DNA of 44,682 nt from a filamentous cyanobacterium CCT1. Lineage in GTDB: Bacteria > Cyanobacteriota > Cyanobacteriia > Phormidesmidales > Phormidesmidaceae. Positions 34,008-43,258 of the stretch are shown piece after piece. Numbering within the stretch: position 1 is the stretch's first letter; the number at the start of each line of letters is the position of its first letter. The notes below the pieces were generated by a model. The model worked only from the letters and a program-made list of their open reading frames with translations, did no database searches and was not told the origin of the DNA. The stretch lies in NCBI GenBank assembly GCA_003017855.1, contig PYER01000020.1, positions 1 to 44,682 on the forward strand, written 5' to 3'. The position numbers and the translations under genes are program-made.

Positions 34008-35405
34008 ATGACAGCAAGCATCAACCGGACTGAAACGGTAGCCCTGACAGGGGCAGTACCGACCGCTCCAGTGATCGGGCAGACCGGCGGCCAAATCTTG
34101 GCAGGTGGGGCGCTCGCCGTTCTCATCTTTGCCCTTTTGCTCACTATTTGGGGCGTCAACGCCCTGGTACAAGTTTGCGACCCCAACAAAATTTTGATCA
34201 TCTCCGGGCGCGAGTATCGCCGCCTCAACGGTCAGACCACCGGCTACCGAGTAATTTACGGGGGGCGCACCTTCCGCATTCCCATTCTTGAAACGGTCAA
34301 AACCATGGATTTGACCACCATGCCCGTCCCTATTGAGGTCACCAACGCCTACTCAAAAGGCGGTACACCGCTGCATATTCAGGCGATCGCCAACGTTAAA
34401 ATCGCCCGCGATGAGGCCCTAGTCGGCAACGCGATCGAGCGCTTTTTAGGGCGGGGCCGTAAAGAAATTGTCCGCGTCGCCCGCGAAACCCTGGAGGGTA
34501 ACCTGCGCGGTGTCGTAGCCACCCTCACCCCTGAGCAGCTCAACGAAGACCGGCTGGAATTTGCCGAACGCATCGCCAGCGACGTGCGCCACGATCTGGT
34601 CAAGCTGGGTCTCCAGCTCGACACCTTGAAAATTCAAAGTGTCTCGGATCATGTCGACTACCTCAACTCCATTGGCCGACGGCAGATTGCCACCGTGGTG
34701 CGCGATGCCGAAATCGCCGAGTCGAATGCCATGGCTGCCGCCGAGCAGATTGAGGCCGACAGCACCCGCCAAGCCGAAGTCGCCCAAACCCAGGCCCGTA
34801 CCGTCATTCAAGAGAAAGAAAACGAGCTGCGCCGGATTACCGCCGAAGTCGAAAAGCAGGCCCGCATTGAAGAAGAGCGCACCCTGGCCGCCGCCGCCGA
34901 AGCCCGCGCCCGCGCCCAGCGAGAGCTACAGGCCATTCGCGCCCACCTGGAACAGGCTCGACTGGAGGTAGAACAGGTGCTGCCCGCCAAGGCTCAGCAG
35001 CGAGCTCAGGAGTTCCAGGCTCGAGGCGCTTCCGCTACCCTCGAAGAAAACGCTAAGGCTTCAGCCCAGGCCAGCCAAATGATGGTCAAGGTGTGGCAGG
35101 ACACGGGGGTTGACGCCTCCCAAATCTTTCTGGTGCAACAGCTCGAAATGGTGCTTAAAGAGGCCGGTCGCATTCCTGGTCGCCTCCACCTCGGCCAGAT
35201 AAACGTGATCGATAACGGAGACGGGAAGGCGATCGCATCGCTGCTCAACGCCTACCCCGAAATGGTGAAGCAGTTTCTGCGCCAGTCCGAAGACATTCTC
35301 GGCATTCCTCTGGTGGCCAGTCTAACGCCCCCCGCAGCGCCCTCCGTAGCGCCCCAAGCGTCATCGCCGCTAAACGCCCCCATTCACCCTCTGGAGAAAC
35401 TATGA
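34008..35405 (+). CDS. Flotillin-like SPFH/Band-7 protein (first of two)
   Basis: The 465-residue protein has one membrane span at about 28-50, then an SPFH domain at about 50-220, and a long Ala/Glu/Arg-rich coiled coil at about 230-345 typical of flotillins. The block VTNAYSKGGTPLHIQAIANV, then NAIERFLGRGRKEI and ARETLEGNLRGVVATLTPEQ, is flotillin-like and shared with the next gene. Flotillins scaffold lipid microdomains at the cytoplasmic side. AGGAG stands ten bases before the ATG. The stop overlaps the next start (ATGA), so the pair is translationally coupled and probably forms a hetero-oligomer, which is inference. Confidence 0.9.
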   Translation: MTASINRTETVALTGAVPTAPVIGQTGGQILAGGALAVLIFALLLTIWGVNALVQVCDPNKILIISGREYRRLNGQTTGYRVIYGGRTFRIPILETVKTMDLTTMPVPIEVTNAYSKGGTPLHIQAIANVKIARDEALVGNAIERFLGRGRKEIVRVARETLEGNLRGVVATLTPEQLNEDRLEFAERIASDVRHDLVKLGLQLDTLKIQSVSDHVDYLNSIGRRQIATVVRDAEIAESNAMAAAEQIEADSTRQAEVAQTQARTVIQEKENELRRITAEVEKQARIEEERTLAAAAEARARAQRELQAIRAHLEQARLEVEQVLPAKAQQRAQEFQARGASATLEENAKASAQASQMMVKVWQDTGVDASQIFLVQQLEMVLKEAGRIPGRLHLGQINVIDNGDGKAIASLLNAYPEMVKQFLRQSEDILGIPLVASLTPPAAPSVAPQASSPLNAPIHPLEKL

Positions 35406-36694
35406 GCCTGATTTTTGCTCTGCTGGTGGTCATGTTTGGGGCTACCGGCAGTCTCCTACTGATCATTAAAAACCTGTACTACATCTGCCAGCCCAGCGAA
35501 GTATTGATTTTTGCGGGCGATCGCAGCACGGTCAGCGATGGTCGTCAGGTCGGCTACCGTTTGGTCAAAGGCGGCAGCAGCATTCGCAAACCCCTGCTGG
35601 AAAAAACCTTCCGCATGGAGCTCACCAACATGATCATTGAGCTGCGGGTCACCAATGCCTACTCCAAGGGCGGCATTCCCCTCCGCGTCGAGGGCGTGGC
35701 GAATATCAAAATTGCTGGCGAAGAACCCGCCATTCACAATGCGATCGAGCGCCTGCTGGGCAAAACTCGGCAGGAGGTCGAAAAAATTGCCCGCGAAACC
35801 CTGGAGGGCAACCTGCGCGGGGTGCTCGCCACCCTTACCCCCGAGCAGGTGAACGAAGACAAAATGGCCTTTGTGCGCAGCCTACTCGACGAAGCCGACG
35901 ACGACCTGGCTCAGCTCGGTCTGATTCTCGACAACCTGCAAATTCAAAACATTTCCGACGATGTTGGCTACCTCAACTCCATTGGCCGCAAACAGCGAGC
36001 CGACCTGCTGCGCGACGCCCGCATCGCCGAAGCCGAAGCCAAAGCACAGTCGGCGCTCCAGGCCGCCGAAAACCTGAAGCGCACCTCTCTGCGCCAGATC
36101 GAAGCCAAAATGGCCACCACTCGCGCCGACGCCGATCGCCGCCTGCAAAACGCCCTTAGCCAGCGCCAGGCCGCCATCTCCGAAGCCGAGTCTGAAATTG
36201 CCGCTGAAGTTGCCCGCACCGAAGCCGCACTCGCCGTTCAGCGCGAACGCCGCAACCAGGTCGAGCAGCAGCTCCAGGCCGACGTAATTGCCCCCGCCGC
36301 CGCCGCTTGTCAACAGGCCCAGGCCCGCGCCAAAGGCGACGCCGCCAGCATTGTCGAAGACGGTCGCGCTCGCGCCGAAGGCATTCGTGAACTGGCCACC
36401 ACCTGGAAAGCTGCTGGCGACCATGCGCGCGAGATCTTTCTCTTCCAAAAGCTGGAGGCACTGCTGGTTAACCTAGTCGCCACCGTGCCCGACGTGGAGA
36501 TAGAAAACATTACCGTAATCGATCCCGGCGGTGGGAGCAGCGCCACCAAGCTAGCCAGCTTTATGGCGCAACTCAAGCAGACCACAGGCCTAGACCTCAC
36601 CCAGACAGTGCAAACCCTGAGCCAGGGCAACCTGCCCTCAGCCCCGCTAGCCCCGCCGATAAGCACTCATCCAGATCAAGGATCCGAGAGCTAG
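35402..36694 (+). CDS. Flotillin-like SPFH/Band-7 protein (second of two)
   Basis: This 430-residue paralogue of the preceding gene has its membrane span at the very N-terminus (about 3-22), without the 25-residue leader of its partner. The SPFH region repeats the block VTNAYSKGGIPLRVEGVANI, ARETLEGNLRGVLATLTPEQ and DDVGYLNSIGRKQ. An Ala/Glu/Arg-rich coiled coil covers about 205-310, then IFLFQKLEALLVNLVATVPD and a Gly/Ser-containing tail follow. Its ATG overlaps the upstream stop by four bases, so it belongs to the nfeD-flotillin operon. The pair probably arose by tandem duplication, since order and spacing of all motifs agree. Confidence 0.9.
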   Translation: MSLIFALLVVMFGATGSLLLIIKNLYYICQPSEVLIFAGDRSTVSDGRQVGYRLVKGGSSIRKPLLEKTFRMELTNMIIELRVTNAYSKGGIPLRVEGVANIKIAGEEPAIHNAIERLLGKTRQEVEKIARETLEGNLRGVLATLTPEQVNEDKMAFVRSLLDEADDDLAQLGLILDNLQIQNISDDVGYLNSIGRKQRADLLRDARIAEAEAKAQSALQAAENLKRTSLRQIEAKMATTRADADRRLQNALSQRQAAISEAESEIAAEVARTEAALAVQRERRNQVEQQLQADVIAPAAAACQQAQARAKGDAASIVEDGRARAEGIRELATTWKAAGDHAREIFLFQKLEALLVNLVATVPDVEIENITVIDPGGGSSATKLASFMAQLKQTTGLDLTQTVQTLSQGNLPSAPLAPPISTHPDQGSES

Positions 36695-36771
36695 ACAGGC
36701 TGTCATCAAGGCTGTCATTCTCCGTGGCGCAGGTCGTCTAGCCTGGTCTGGTAGTTCGGTCTTCCCTCCTG

Positions 36772-36802
36772 TAGAATTAGACGATTCTAGTTAAGATAAC
36801 TA
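36772..36802 (+). promoter_or_regulatory. Two overlapping palindromes before the PRC-barrel gene
   Basis: TAGAAT-TAGACG-ATTCTA (36772-36789) and TAGTTA-AGA-TAACTA (36788-36802) are both perfect six-base inverted repeats sharing two bases. They lie 100 bases before the ATG of the PRC-barrel gene, in an AT-rich patch within GC-rich sequence. They look like operator half-sites around a promoter; no -35/-10 pair could be fixed. Confidence 0.45.
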
Positions 36803-36901
36803 TTCAGGCTAAAGGGTTCTATCGTCTTTTAGCAGGGCGATTTACTGTCTAGTCCTGGCTTCTTAGCGATCTGTTGTCTCGGTTCACGAGATGGATTAAA
36901 C

Positions 36902-37825
36902 ATGACCTTAGACAAGTATCGTCTTCGCTCCGACTTCTTGGGTACTCAGGTAATTACCCGCAACTCTGGCCAGCGACTGGGAATTGTCAGCCAGGTTTGG
37001 GTTGATGTTGACCAGCGAGAAGTTGTGGCCATTGGTCTGCGAGAAAATATTATGTCTGGGCTGGTGTCGAGCACCCAACAGGTCATGGCCCTGACCAACA
37101 TTCGCCAGATCGGTGACGTGATTTTAGTTGATGACGAAGCAGCGCTAGACGACGAAATGAGCGTTGCTCCCTACAGCACGCTAGTCAACTGCGAAGTTAT
37201 TACCGAAACTGGCGAGCCCCTGGGCCGCGTGCGCGGCTTCAAGTTTGACGTCACCAACGGCCGTATCGAAACCATTGTGATCGCCTCCTTTGGGCTGCCC
37301 CAAATTCCTGACCAGGTGATTAGCACCTACGAACTCTCCATCGACGAAGTAGTTAGCAGCGGCCCCGATCGCCTGATTGTTTTTGAAGGTGCCGAAGAAA
37401 AAATGGTGCAGCTCAGCGTTGGCCTGCTAGAGCGTCTAGGCATCGGCAGCGCCCCCTGGGATCGCAACGACGACAGCGAATACATCATGCCGGTGTCTAC
37501 GGCTAACCAACTGCCCTCTGGGGTACAGGTGCCCGCCGAATTTAGCAAAGCTCGACCGGCTGCCGCTGAGGAGCGCTGGAGCGACGACGACTGGGGCGAA
37601 CCCGAGCGCATTGAAGAACCCATTCAGGCCCAGCAGCCCGCCGAGCGCTATCAGGCGGCCACCATGGACGAACAGGGCGGCTACAAAGCCTACGACGCCG
37701 ATTTTCAGGACGTCACCGAAGACGTCTGGACTCAAGAAGACGAGGGCCAGCCCTACGAGCCCAAGCCCCTCAATATTCCTCAAAAGAAAAAAGTCACCGA
37801 GTACGAAGAAGAGCTGGATTATTAG
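36902..37825 (+). CDS. PRC-barrel domain protein with acidic tail
   Basis: The 307-residue protein has two PRC-barrel-like domains, at about 8-80 (DFLGTQVITRNSGQRLGIVSQVWVD) and 90-175 (STLVNCEVITETGEPLGRVRGFKFD). About 110 low-complexity acidic residues follow, with Trp and Gln, ending in VTEYEEELDY. PRC barrels serve in photosynthetic reaction-centre assembly, RNA metabolism (RimM) and cell-shape proteins; the role here is not known, and the tail suggests protein binding. The ATG start is clear. It runs convergently into the pentapeptide gene with 12 bases between stops. Confidence 0.85.
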   Translation: MTLDKYRLRSDFLGTQVITRNSGQRLGIVSQVWVDVDQREVVAIGLRENIMSGLVSSTQQVMALTNIRQIGDVILVDDEAALDDEMSVAPYSTLVNCEVITETGEPLGRVRGFKFDVTNGRIETIVIASFGLPQIPDQVISTYELSIDEVVSSGPDRLIVFEGAEEKMVQLSVGLLERLGIGSAPWDRNDDSEYIMPVSTANQLPSGVQVPAEFSKARPAAAEERWSDDDWGEPERIEEPIQAQQPAERYQAATMDEQGGYKAYDADFQDVTEDVWTQEDEGQPYEPKPLNIPQKKKVTEYEEELDY

Positions 37826-37837
37826 CCTTGCTCTCTA

Positions 37838-38830
37838 CTACCCGTGAACCGTGCCGTCGGGCATAGTCGCGCCGGTCAGGATGACGTTGGTCAGGGTGGT
37901 GCTGCTAATTTCAGCCCGCTCTAGAATCGCTTCGCTGAGGTTGGCGTCTGTGAGGTCGGCCCGGCCCAGGTAGGTTTCGACCAGCAGGGCTTTAGTCAAC
38001 ACTGAGCGACGCAGGTTAACTCGAGCCAGGTCGGCCCGACTAAACCGGGAGTTGGCCAGGTCGCAGTCATCCATTTGGGCCAGGGCCATCACGGCTTCGG
38101 TAAAGTCGGCTCCCTTGGCGCTGGTGCGGTTGAGGTTGGCCCCGCTGAGGTTACTGCGCGGAAACCGACAGTGGGTTAAATCGGCCGACTCCAGGCAGCT
38201 TTGACTGAGATCGACATCGCTGAGGTTGGCGTTGCGCAGCAGCGCCCCCTGTAGGTTAGCACCCTTTAGATTAGCATCGCGCAGCACGGCCTCGCTCAGG
38301 TTGGCCCCGCTGAGGTCAACGTAGGCCAGATCCGCACCTGATAGGTTGGTGCCCCGCAGGTCGGCGAGGCGCAGCTTGGCTCCCCGCAGGTTGGTAGCGT
38401 ACTTGCGGTTTTCCTGACGCAGGTTAGCCCCGCGCAGACAGGCCCCGGTGAGGTTAGCCCCGCTGAGGTCGGCATTGCGCAGGTCAGCCCCAGTGAGGTT
38501 GGCGTCGAGTAGGTCAGCAAGGGTCATGTTGGCGCTGCGCAAATCGGCTCCCTGCAGGCTGGCACCGTGCAGGTCAGCGTCGCGCAGCATGGCCGCCGAC
38601 AGATCGGCCTGATTGAGATTGGCACCGCCCAGGCGCGCCTTCGATAGATTGGCCTGACGAAACCGTACCCGCGTCAAAAAGGCCAGCATCAGGTTGGCAT
38701 TCTCAAGGTCGGCTTGCACCAGGTTTGCCCCAATTAAATCAGCCCCGGCCAGATCGATGCCAACCAGGGTCTTGCCTTTAAAATCCATCTCGCCACGGGC
38801 ATAGGCATCGAGCAGTTCACGGGCATTCAT
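37838..38830 (-). CDS. Pentapeptide-repeat protein
   Basis: The 330-residue protein is almost wholly made of pentapeptide repeats of the A(D/N)LXX type from about residue 22 to the end, e.g. GADLIGANLVQADLENANLM. Such repeats form a right-handed four-sided beta-helix. There is no signal peptide or membrane span, so it is probably cytoplasmic. The front 20 residues (MNARELLDAYARGEMDFKGK) are the usual lead-in seen in cyanobacterial members, whose functions are mostly unknown. The ATG lies 18 bases after the stop of the cyclase gene on the same strand, which makes co-transcription likely. Confidence 0.93.
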   Translation of the reverse strand: MNARELLDAYARGEMDFKGKTLVGIDLAGADLIGANLVQADLENANLMLAFLTRVRFRQANLSKARLGGANLNQADLSAAMLRDADLHGASLQGADLRSANMTLADLLDANLTGADLRNADLSGANLTGACLRGANLRQENRKYATNLRGAKLRLADLRGTNLSGADLAYVDLSGANLSEAVLRDANLKGANLQGALLRNANLSDVDLSQSCLESADLTHCRFPRSNLSGANLNRTSAKGADFTEAVMALAQMDDCDLANSRFSRADLARVNLRRSVLTKALLVETYLGRADLTDANLSEAILERAEISSTTLTNVILTGATMPDGTVHG

Positions 38831-38848
38831 AGCGAAAACCAGGGGGGC

Positions 38849-40753
38849 TTAGGCGGAGGAGCGAGCGGAGGAACGAGCCACCACGGCGGGGCGATCGCCA
38901 AGGCTAGTCAACTCGCGCCCGGCGGCAGGGGGGTGAGGCTGGCTGGGAGCATCGGCCCGCCCTGGGGACAGGGGCTCTAGCGGGACGTTAGGGTCCTGGG
39001 GGTAGTAGGCTCGCATAGCCTGGGTTATAGCGCTCGCCACCTGACCGCCGTCGCCAGCTCGACCCAGGCAGTGGGCAATAATGGATAGCTTACTGTCTAA
39101 ATCGGTGTAGGTGGGGCAATATTCGAAGGTTTGCTCAAGCAGATCGTTAAGGGTGCGACGATTGAGGTTAGACCAGTCCTGGGGAGTGTAGCCAAAGGGA
39201 CCGTGCAGGCAGGAGTACAGCAGAATCTTAGCGCGCAGCGGATTGGCGTACTGCACGATGTCGCCCCGCAGGTCGAATAGCGATGAGCGATCGCGGTGGG
39301 GACCGCCATTCTCGTGGCCTGCATCTAAGGGATGGGAGAGGGTGCCGTGCAGGGTGGTCAAATCGGCGGGTTGCTCAGGTCCAGCCAGACTGGTGAGCGT
39401 CGTGTAACCGCCCTCGCCGCCGCCGGAGGGGCCAGAGGGTTCGGCCAGGGCTGTCGACTCGGCTAACATCGTCGATTCGGCCAGAGCGGTGGCGTCGGGT
39501 AATGCTCCTGACTGGCTCTGGTACAAGGGTTGAAAGCCCGTCACAATCTGGTTGGCCAGGCGCGTATACTGCTGGCGGCGGTTGAGGTGCTTGACAATGC
39601 GGCCCAGGCGATAGCGCAAATCCTGGGGCTTGGGAGCGACTATCAGCGTCTGCTGAATCAGCGCTGGCAGATAGATCTGGGTGATACGGCTGGGGTCGTT
39701 TTCCCAGCCACCGTAGCAGATGCAGCGGAGCAGCTTGCGCAGCCGCAGGGCATCGGGGCTGTGGTCAAACTGGTCGGCAATGGCCTGACATTGCTCTTCG
39801 AGCGAGCGTACCGTCAGCTGGGTGAGGCCCAGCTCGGCAGCATCGGGGTTTTGAAACAGCGATCGCCCGTACCAGGGCTGGAGCTGTTTGAGAATGGCCT
39901 CCGTTACCTCGCTGTAGATATCCTGGCGGTTCAGCCCAACCACCACTCGCTTGAGCTGAACTTCGAGGTCGGCCAGGGCAGGATAGCGATCGCGCAGCGA
40001 CAGCAGCAGCACTCTGAGGTCAAACTGTTCCAGAACCTTAGGGTCATTTTCCCAGGCCTGTTGGTAGGTGGCAAACACCAGTTTTTTAATCCGCAGGCTG
40101 TGGGGGTGCGTGCTGAGGGCACGGATAGCGTTGCCCAGCAGCGCCTCGGTGGTCATGGGCAGGGTGCAGGTGTGATCCTCAGATCCGTGGGGACCGGGCT
40201 CGGTGTCTTCGGCCTGAAGGGCAAGCTGGTAGGCGGGCACCGGCTCCTCAATATTCTTGAGGTGCAGCGGCCCCAGGAAGGTGGCATGCAGGGTAAGCCG
40301 GGCCTTCACAACGTCATAAATAGTGCGCGATACGCATAGGCCCCGGGGTTTGGCGTAGGTTTGCAGCCGCGCGGTGACATTCACCCCGTTGCCCATCACG
40401 TCCTGTTCGCTGACTAGAATATCGCCCAGGTGAATACCAATGCGGTGATCCAAATACTGATCGGGCTCTAGCCCCTCGGCCAGTTCGACCAGTCTTCGCT
40501 GCATTTCCAGCCCGCAGGAGACCGCTTCAACAGCGCTCAAGAAATAGATTAGCAGGCCGTCGCCGGTTGACTTGAGCACGGTGCCGCCAAACTCTCGGCA
40601 GATGTCGCCAATCAGCGTCAGGTCGCGGTCAATCAGTCGCAGAGTGCGCTCTTCGTCCACCGACATGCGGGTGCTGAAGCCGACCGCATCGGTAATCATG
40701 ATGGCGGCTAGCAGGCGTTGCCCCTGGGATAACGATGACACTCGACGTTCCAT
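38849..40753 (-). CDS. Class III adenylate/guanylate cyclase with three copies of an unrecognised repeat
   Basis: The 634-residue protein begins with a class III nucleotide cyclase domain (about 12-180). Metal-binding aspartates are Asp 22 (MITDAVGFS) and Asp 65 (KSTGDGLLIYF), and HRIGIHLGDI and GNGVNVTARLQ are also typical. It should make cAMP or cGMP; the base choice is not clear. Unusually, it has no recognised sensor domain. The rest holds three related 75-80-residue helical units at about 219-295, 336-411 and 505-585. A Ser/Ala/Gly-rich linker containing TALAES-type repeats lies before the third. The ATG at 40753 was chosen over a TTG four codons earlier. It is 132 bases downstream of chlD and 18 upstream of the pentapeptide gene. 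Confidence 0.9.
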   Translation of the reverse strand: MERRVSSLSQGQRLLAAIMITDAVGFSTRMSVDEERTLRLIDRDLTLIGDICREFGGTVLKSTGDGLLIYFLSAVEAVSCGLEMQRRLVELAEGLEPDQYLDHRIGIHLGDILVSEQDVMGNGVNVTARLQTYAKPRGLCVSRTIYDVVKARLTLHATFLGPLHLKNIEEPVPAYQLALQAEDTEPGPHGSEDHTCTLPMTTEALLGNAIRALSTHPHSLRIKKLVFATYQQAWENDPKVLEQFDLRVLLLSLRDRYPALADLEVQLKRVVVGLNRQDIYSEVTEAILKQLQPWYGRSLFQNPDAAELGLTQLTVRSLEEQCQAIADQFDHSPDALRLRKLLRCICYGGWENDPSRITQIYLPALIQQTLIVAPKPQDLRYRLGRIVKHLNRRQQYTRLANQIVTGFQPLYQSQSGALPDATALAESTMLAESTALAEPSGPSGGGEGGYTTLTSLAGPEQPADLTTLHGTLSHPLDAGHENGGPHRDRSSLFDLRGDIVQYANPLRAKILLYSCLHGPFGYTPQDWSNLNRRTLNDLLEQTFEYCPTYTDLDSKLSIIAHCLGRAGDGGQVASAITQAMRAYYPQDPNVPLEPLSPGRADAPSQPHPPAAGRELTSLGDRPAVVARSSARSSA

Positions 40754-40885
40754 GGCGACTCGCAATCATGCACAGCAGGTATGGGCCGCATCTAGGACAG
40801 GGGCCAGACCCCTAGACGCTTATAGGTTACATATTGCCCGTCTAGACCTTGCAACGCGCCAAATGGAGGCCAAAAGCAGAACTGT

Positions 40886-42928
40886 TTACCCACTCTTCAT
40901 ATCGGCGATCGCCCCACGGGCCATAGAAGCAATGGCCTGGTCAGTGGCTTTGGGCAGCTGATAATATCGGCCCCCGGCGGTCTTCGCCAATTCTTTACCA
41001 AACCCGGTGGAGACAAACTTGCGCTCGGTGTCAATAATTAGCAGCTGGTACCCCACGCCGCGAATGCGCCCAGCAATCTCCAGCAGCTCCTGCTTGATGT
41101 CAGGCTTGGGGGCGTCGGGCTCCGGCATTTCGCCCAGCGATCGCGCCAGGGGCACGTTGCCGCGACCGTCGGTAATCGCCACAATCACCACGCTGCCCAC
41201 ATCCCCCGACTGCTGGGCATTGACGCCCACCCGCACCGCCTGAGTCAGGCCGTGGGCCAGGGGCGAACCGCCGCCGCAGGGCATGCGCTCCAGCCGCCGT
41301 CGGGCCATAGCGATCGAGCGGGTGGGGGGCAACAGCACCTCCGCCTGCTCGCCGCGAAAGGGAATCAGTGCCACCTGGTCGCGGTTTTGGTAGGCCTCGG
41401 TGAGCAGCTCCAGCACGGCCCCCTTGGCCGACTGCATGCGGTTGAGCGCCATCGAGCCCGAGGCATCAACGACAAAAATAATCAGCGACCCGGCCTTGCG
41501 GGCCAGGCGCTTGGCGCGAATATCGCCCTGCTCGACAATCACGCGGCGGTTGGGCTCGCGATCGCGGCGGGCTTTTTGGTACGGAGCAGCCGCCCGCAGG
41601 GTGGCATCGACCGCAATGCGGCGCACCGGCCCCTGGGGCAAAAAGGGCTTGATATAGCGGCCCCGTTCTTCTGAAAAAATCAGGTTGGCGCTGCCCGATT
41701 TGCCCTGGCGGCCCATGGTTTGGGCAAACAACAGCATCGACGGGTCTATGATCACACCTTCGGGGTCAAAGACAAACTCCTCAGGAATACTGGGCGGGCT
41801 GTCGTCCTCGTCGGGGGTGTCGTCCTCTTGATCCTCCTCCTTGTCTTGATCCTCCGTATTGTCTTGGGGTTCATCTTGATCCTGGTTGGAGGGCGGCGGT
41901 GGTGGCGGCGGCGGCTCTTCCGGCATGTCCTGGGGCAGCAGAGAGCGGGGCACAATTACCAGCTCGACTGCCACGCGTAAATCGTCGGCACTCACCTCAG
42001 CGCGGCCCTCAAGGGCGGCGTGGGCCTTGGCCACCCGTACCGCAAACAGCTCGGCCCGGTGGCCCTGAATGCCGCCCCGCAGCGCTTCCGTTACCAAGTA
42101 CTGAATCTGCTCACGGCTAATAGTGACGTCCTTTAGCCACTCGCGAGCCAGAATAATTTGGGTTTTGAGGGCGTCAATTTCGTCGGCGTAGGCGGCGAGC
42201 ACCGCCTGCGGGTCGTTGGCAAACTGGGTCGATTGATCGACGGCGGCGACTCGATCGGCGAGACTCATGGTCCCGTCGGCGGAGAGGGCGATCGCAATGC
42301 GATCGAGCAGGTGCTGGCGCAGCGGCCCGGCCTCGGGGTTGTAGGTGGCAATCAGCAGCGGTTCGCAGGGGTGCTGAAAGCTCAGTCCTTCGCGCTCAAT
42401 CTGGTTGCGGCGAGCGGTGAGGGCGGCCAGCAGCAGGTTAGCCACCTGGTCGTCGAGTAAGTTGATGTCGTCAACGTAGAGCACTCCTCGGTTGGACTCG
42501 GCTAGCAGCCCCGGCTGAAACACACTCTCCCCGGCCTGAATCGAGCGGGCCACATCGACCGAACCCAGCAGCCGGTCTTCGGTGATGCCCAGCGGAATTT
42601 GCACAAAAGGCGCGGGAATGACGCGAGTGGGCAGATTCTCGAAATTAGGTGAAGGACCGAAGCGATCGCGGGTTTGGTCATCCCACAGCGGTGGGGCGGT
42701 GGGGTCGGCATTACAGCAGGAGCCCTCGACCACCTCAATGGGGGGCAGCAGCTGGTGCAGGGCTCGGGCCATCACCGACTTGGCCGTGCCTCGCCGCCCA
42801 GCAATCACGACTCCGCCCAGGCTGGGGTCGACCGCCGCCAGCAGCAGGGCCATCTTAATGGCTCCCTGCTCGACCACCGCCGCCAGGGGAAATACAACCG
42901 GAATTGGGGAATCTACTGTAGCCGTCAT
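40886..42928 (-). CDS. chlD: Magnesium chelatase subunit D
   Basis: ChlD works with ChlI and ChlH to insert magnesium into protoporphyrin IX, the first step specific to chlorophyll. The 680-residue protein has the AAA+ part first, with Walker A GRRGTAKS near residues 44-51 and [12 protein letters not shown] as Walker B. A Pro-rich then acidic linker follows (PPPPPPPP and a run of Asp/Glu/Gln), and then a von Willebrand A domain whose metal site DASGS begins at Asp 488. The ATG at 42928 ([15 protein letters not shown]) fits the family better than an in-frame TTG 21 codons upstream. No ChlI or ChlH gene is in the window. The cyclase gene follows after 132 bases. Confidence 0.97.
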   Translation of the reverse strand: MTATVDSPIPVVFPLAAVVEQGAIKMALLLAAVDPSLGGVVIAGRRGTAKSVMARALHQLLPPIEVVEGSCCNADPTAPPLWDDQTRDRFGPSPNFENLPTRVIPAPFVQIPLGITEDRLLGSVDVARSIQAGESVFQPGLLAESNRGVLYVDDINLLDDQVANLLLAALTARRNQIEREGLSFQHPCEPLLIATYNPEAGPLRQHLLDRIAIALSADGTMSLADRVAAVDQSTQFANDPQAVLAAYADEIDALKTQIILAREWLKDVTISREQIQYLVTEALRGGIQGHRAELFAVRVAKAHAALEGRAEVSADDLRVAVELVIVPRSLLPQDMPEEPPPPPPPPSNQDQDEPQDNTEDQDKEEDQEDDTPDEDDSPPSIPEEFVFDPEGVIIDPSMLLFAQTMGRQGKSGSANLIFSEERGRYIKPFLPQGPVRRIAVDATLRAAAPYQKARRDREPNRRVIVEQGDIRAKRLARKAGSLIIFVVDASGSMALNRMQSAKGAVLELLTEAYQNRDQVALIPFRGEQAEVLLPPTRSIAMARRRLERMPCGGGSPLAHGLTQAVRVGVNAQQSGDVGSVVIVAITDGRGNVPLARSLGEMPEPDAPKPDIKQELLEIAGRIRGVGYQLLIIDTERKFVSTGFGKELAKTAGGRYYQLPKATDQAIASMARGAIADMKSG

Positions 42929-43258
42929 GGCGCAGGCAACGTACTCAAAAGGGGCAATAGCTGAGTCTTTTACCTTATCAGGAATTGCCAAACCCTACCG
43001 CTGTCTTGTCCTGGGACAGGTCGGCTAGGCAGCCTCGGTTGGAGGTCTGCTGCCCCTCTAAATTTGAGATCGTGTTGCGTAATGTTACAAACGGTTCCCG
43101 GCCTCCGTATTTTCCTCAGTCAAAACTTCACTAAGCCGGCGAAACCTCCGTTATTTCAACATTGGGAAATTACTGACTATCCTCCATGCTGTTGAGTAAA
43201 CCTACTGTTGCCCGAATTCTTTGGTAACGGCCCCATCCACCGCAAATTTTCCTGCCCT
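42929..43258. other. Divergent promoter region between chlD and the duplicated-domain gene
   Basis: This 330-base gap separates two diverging genes and must hold promoters for both. A 12-base palindrome, TGTCC-TG-GGACA, lies at 43007-43018. The stretch from 43070 on is AT-richer. I could not assign -35/-10 pairs with confidence. Both upstream extensions of the flanking frames (to TTG codons) fall here and were not accepted as coding. Confidence 0.5.

Noticed and set aside
39530-40339. A 269-codon open frame on the plus strand inside the cyclase gene
   Set aside because: It is the antisense of the cyclase repeat region; low-complexity composition and no domain.
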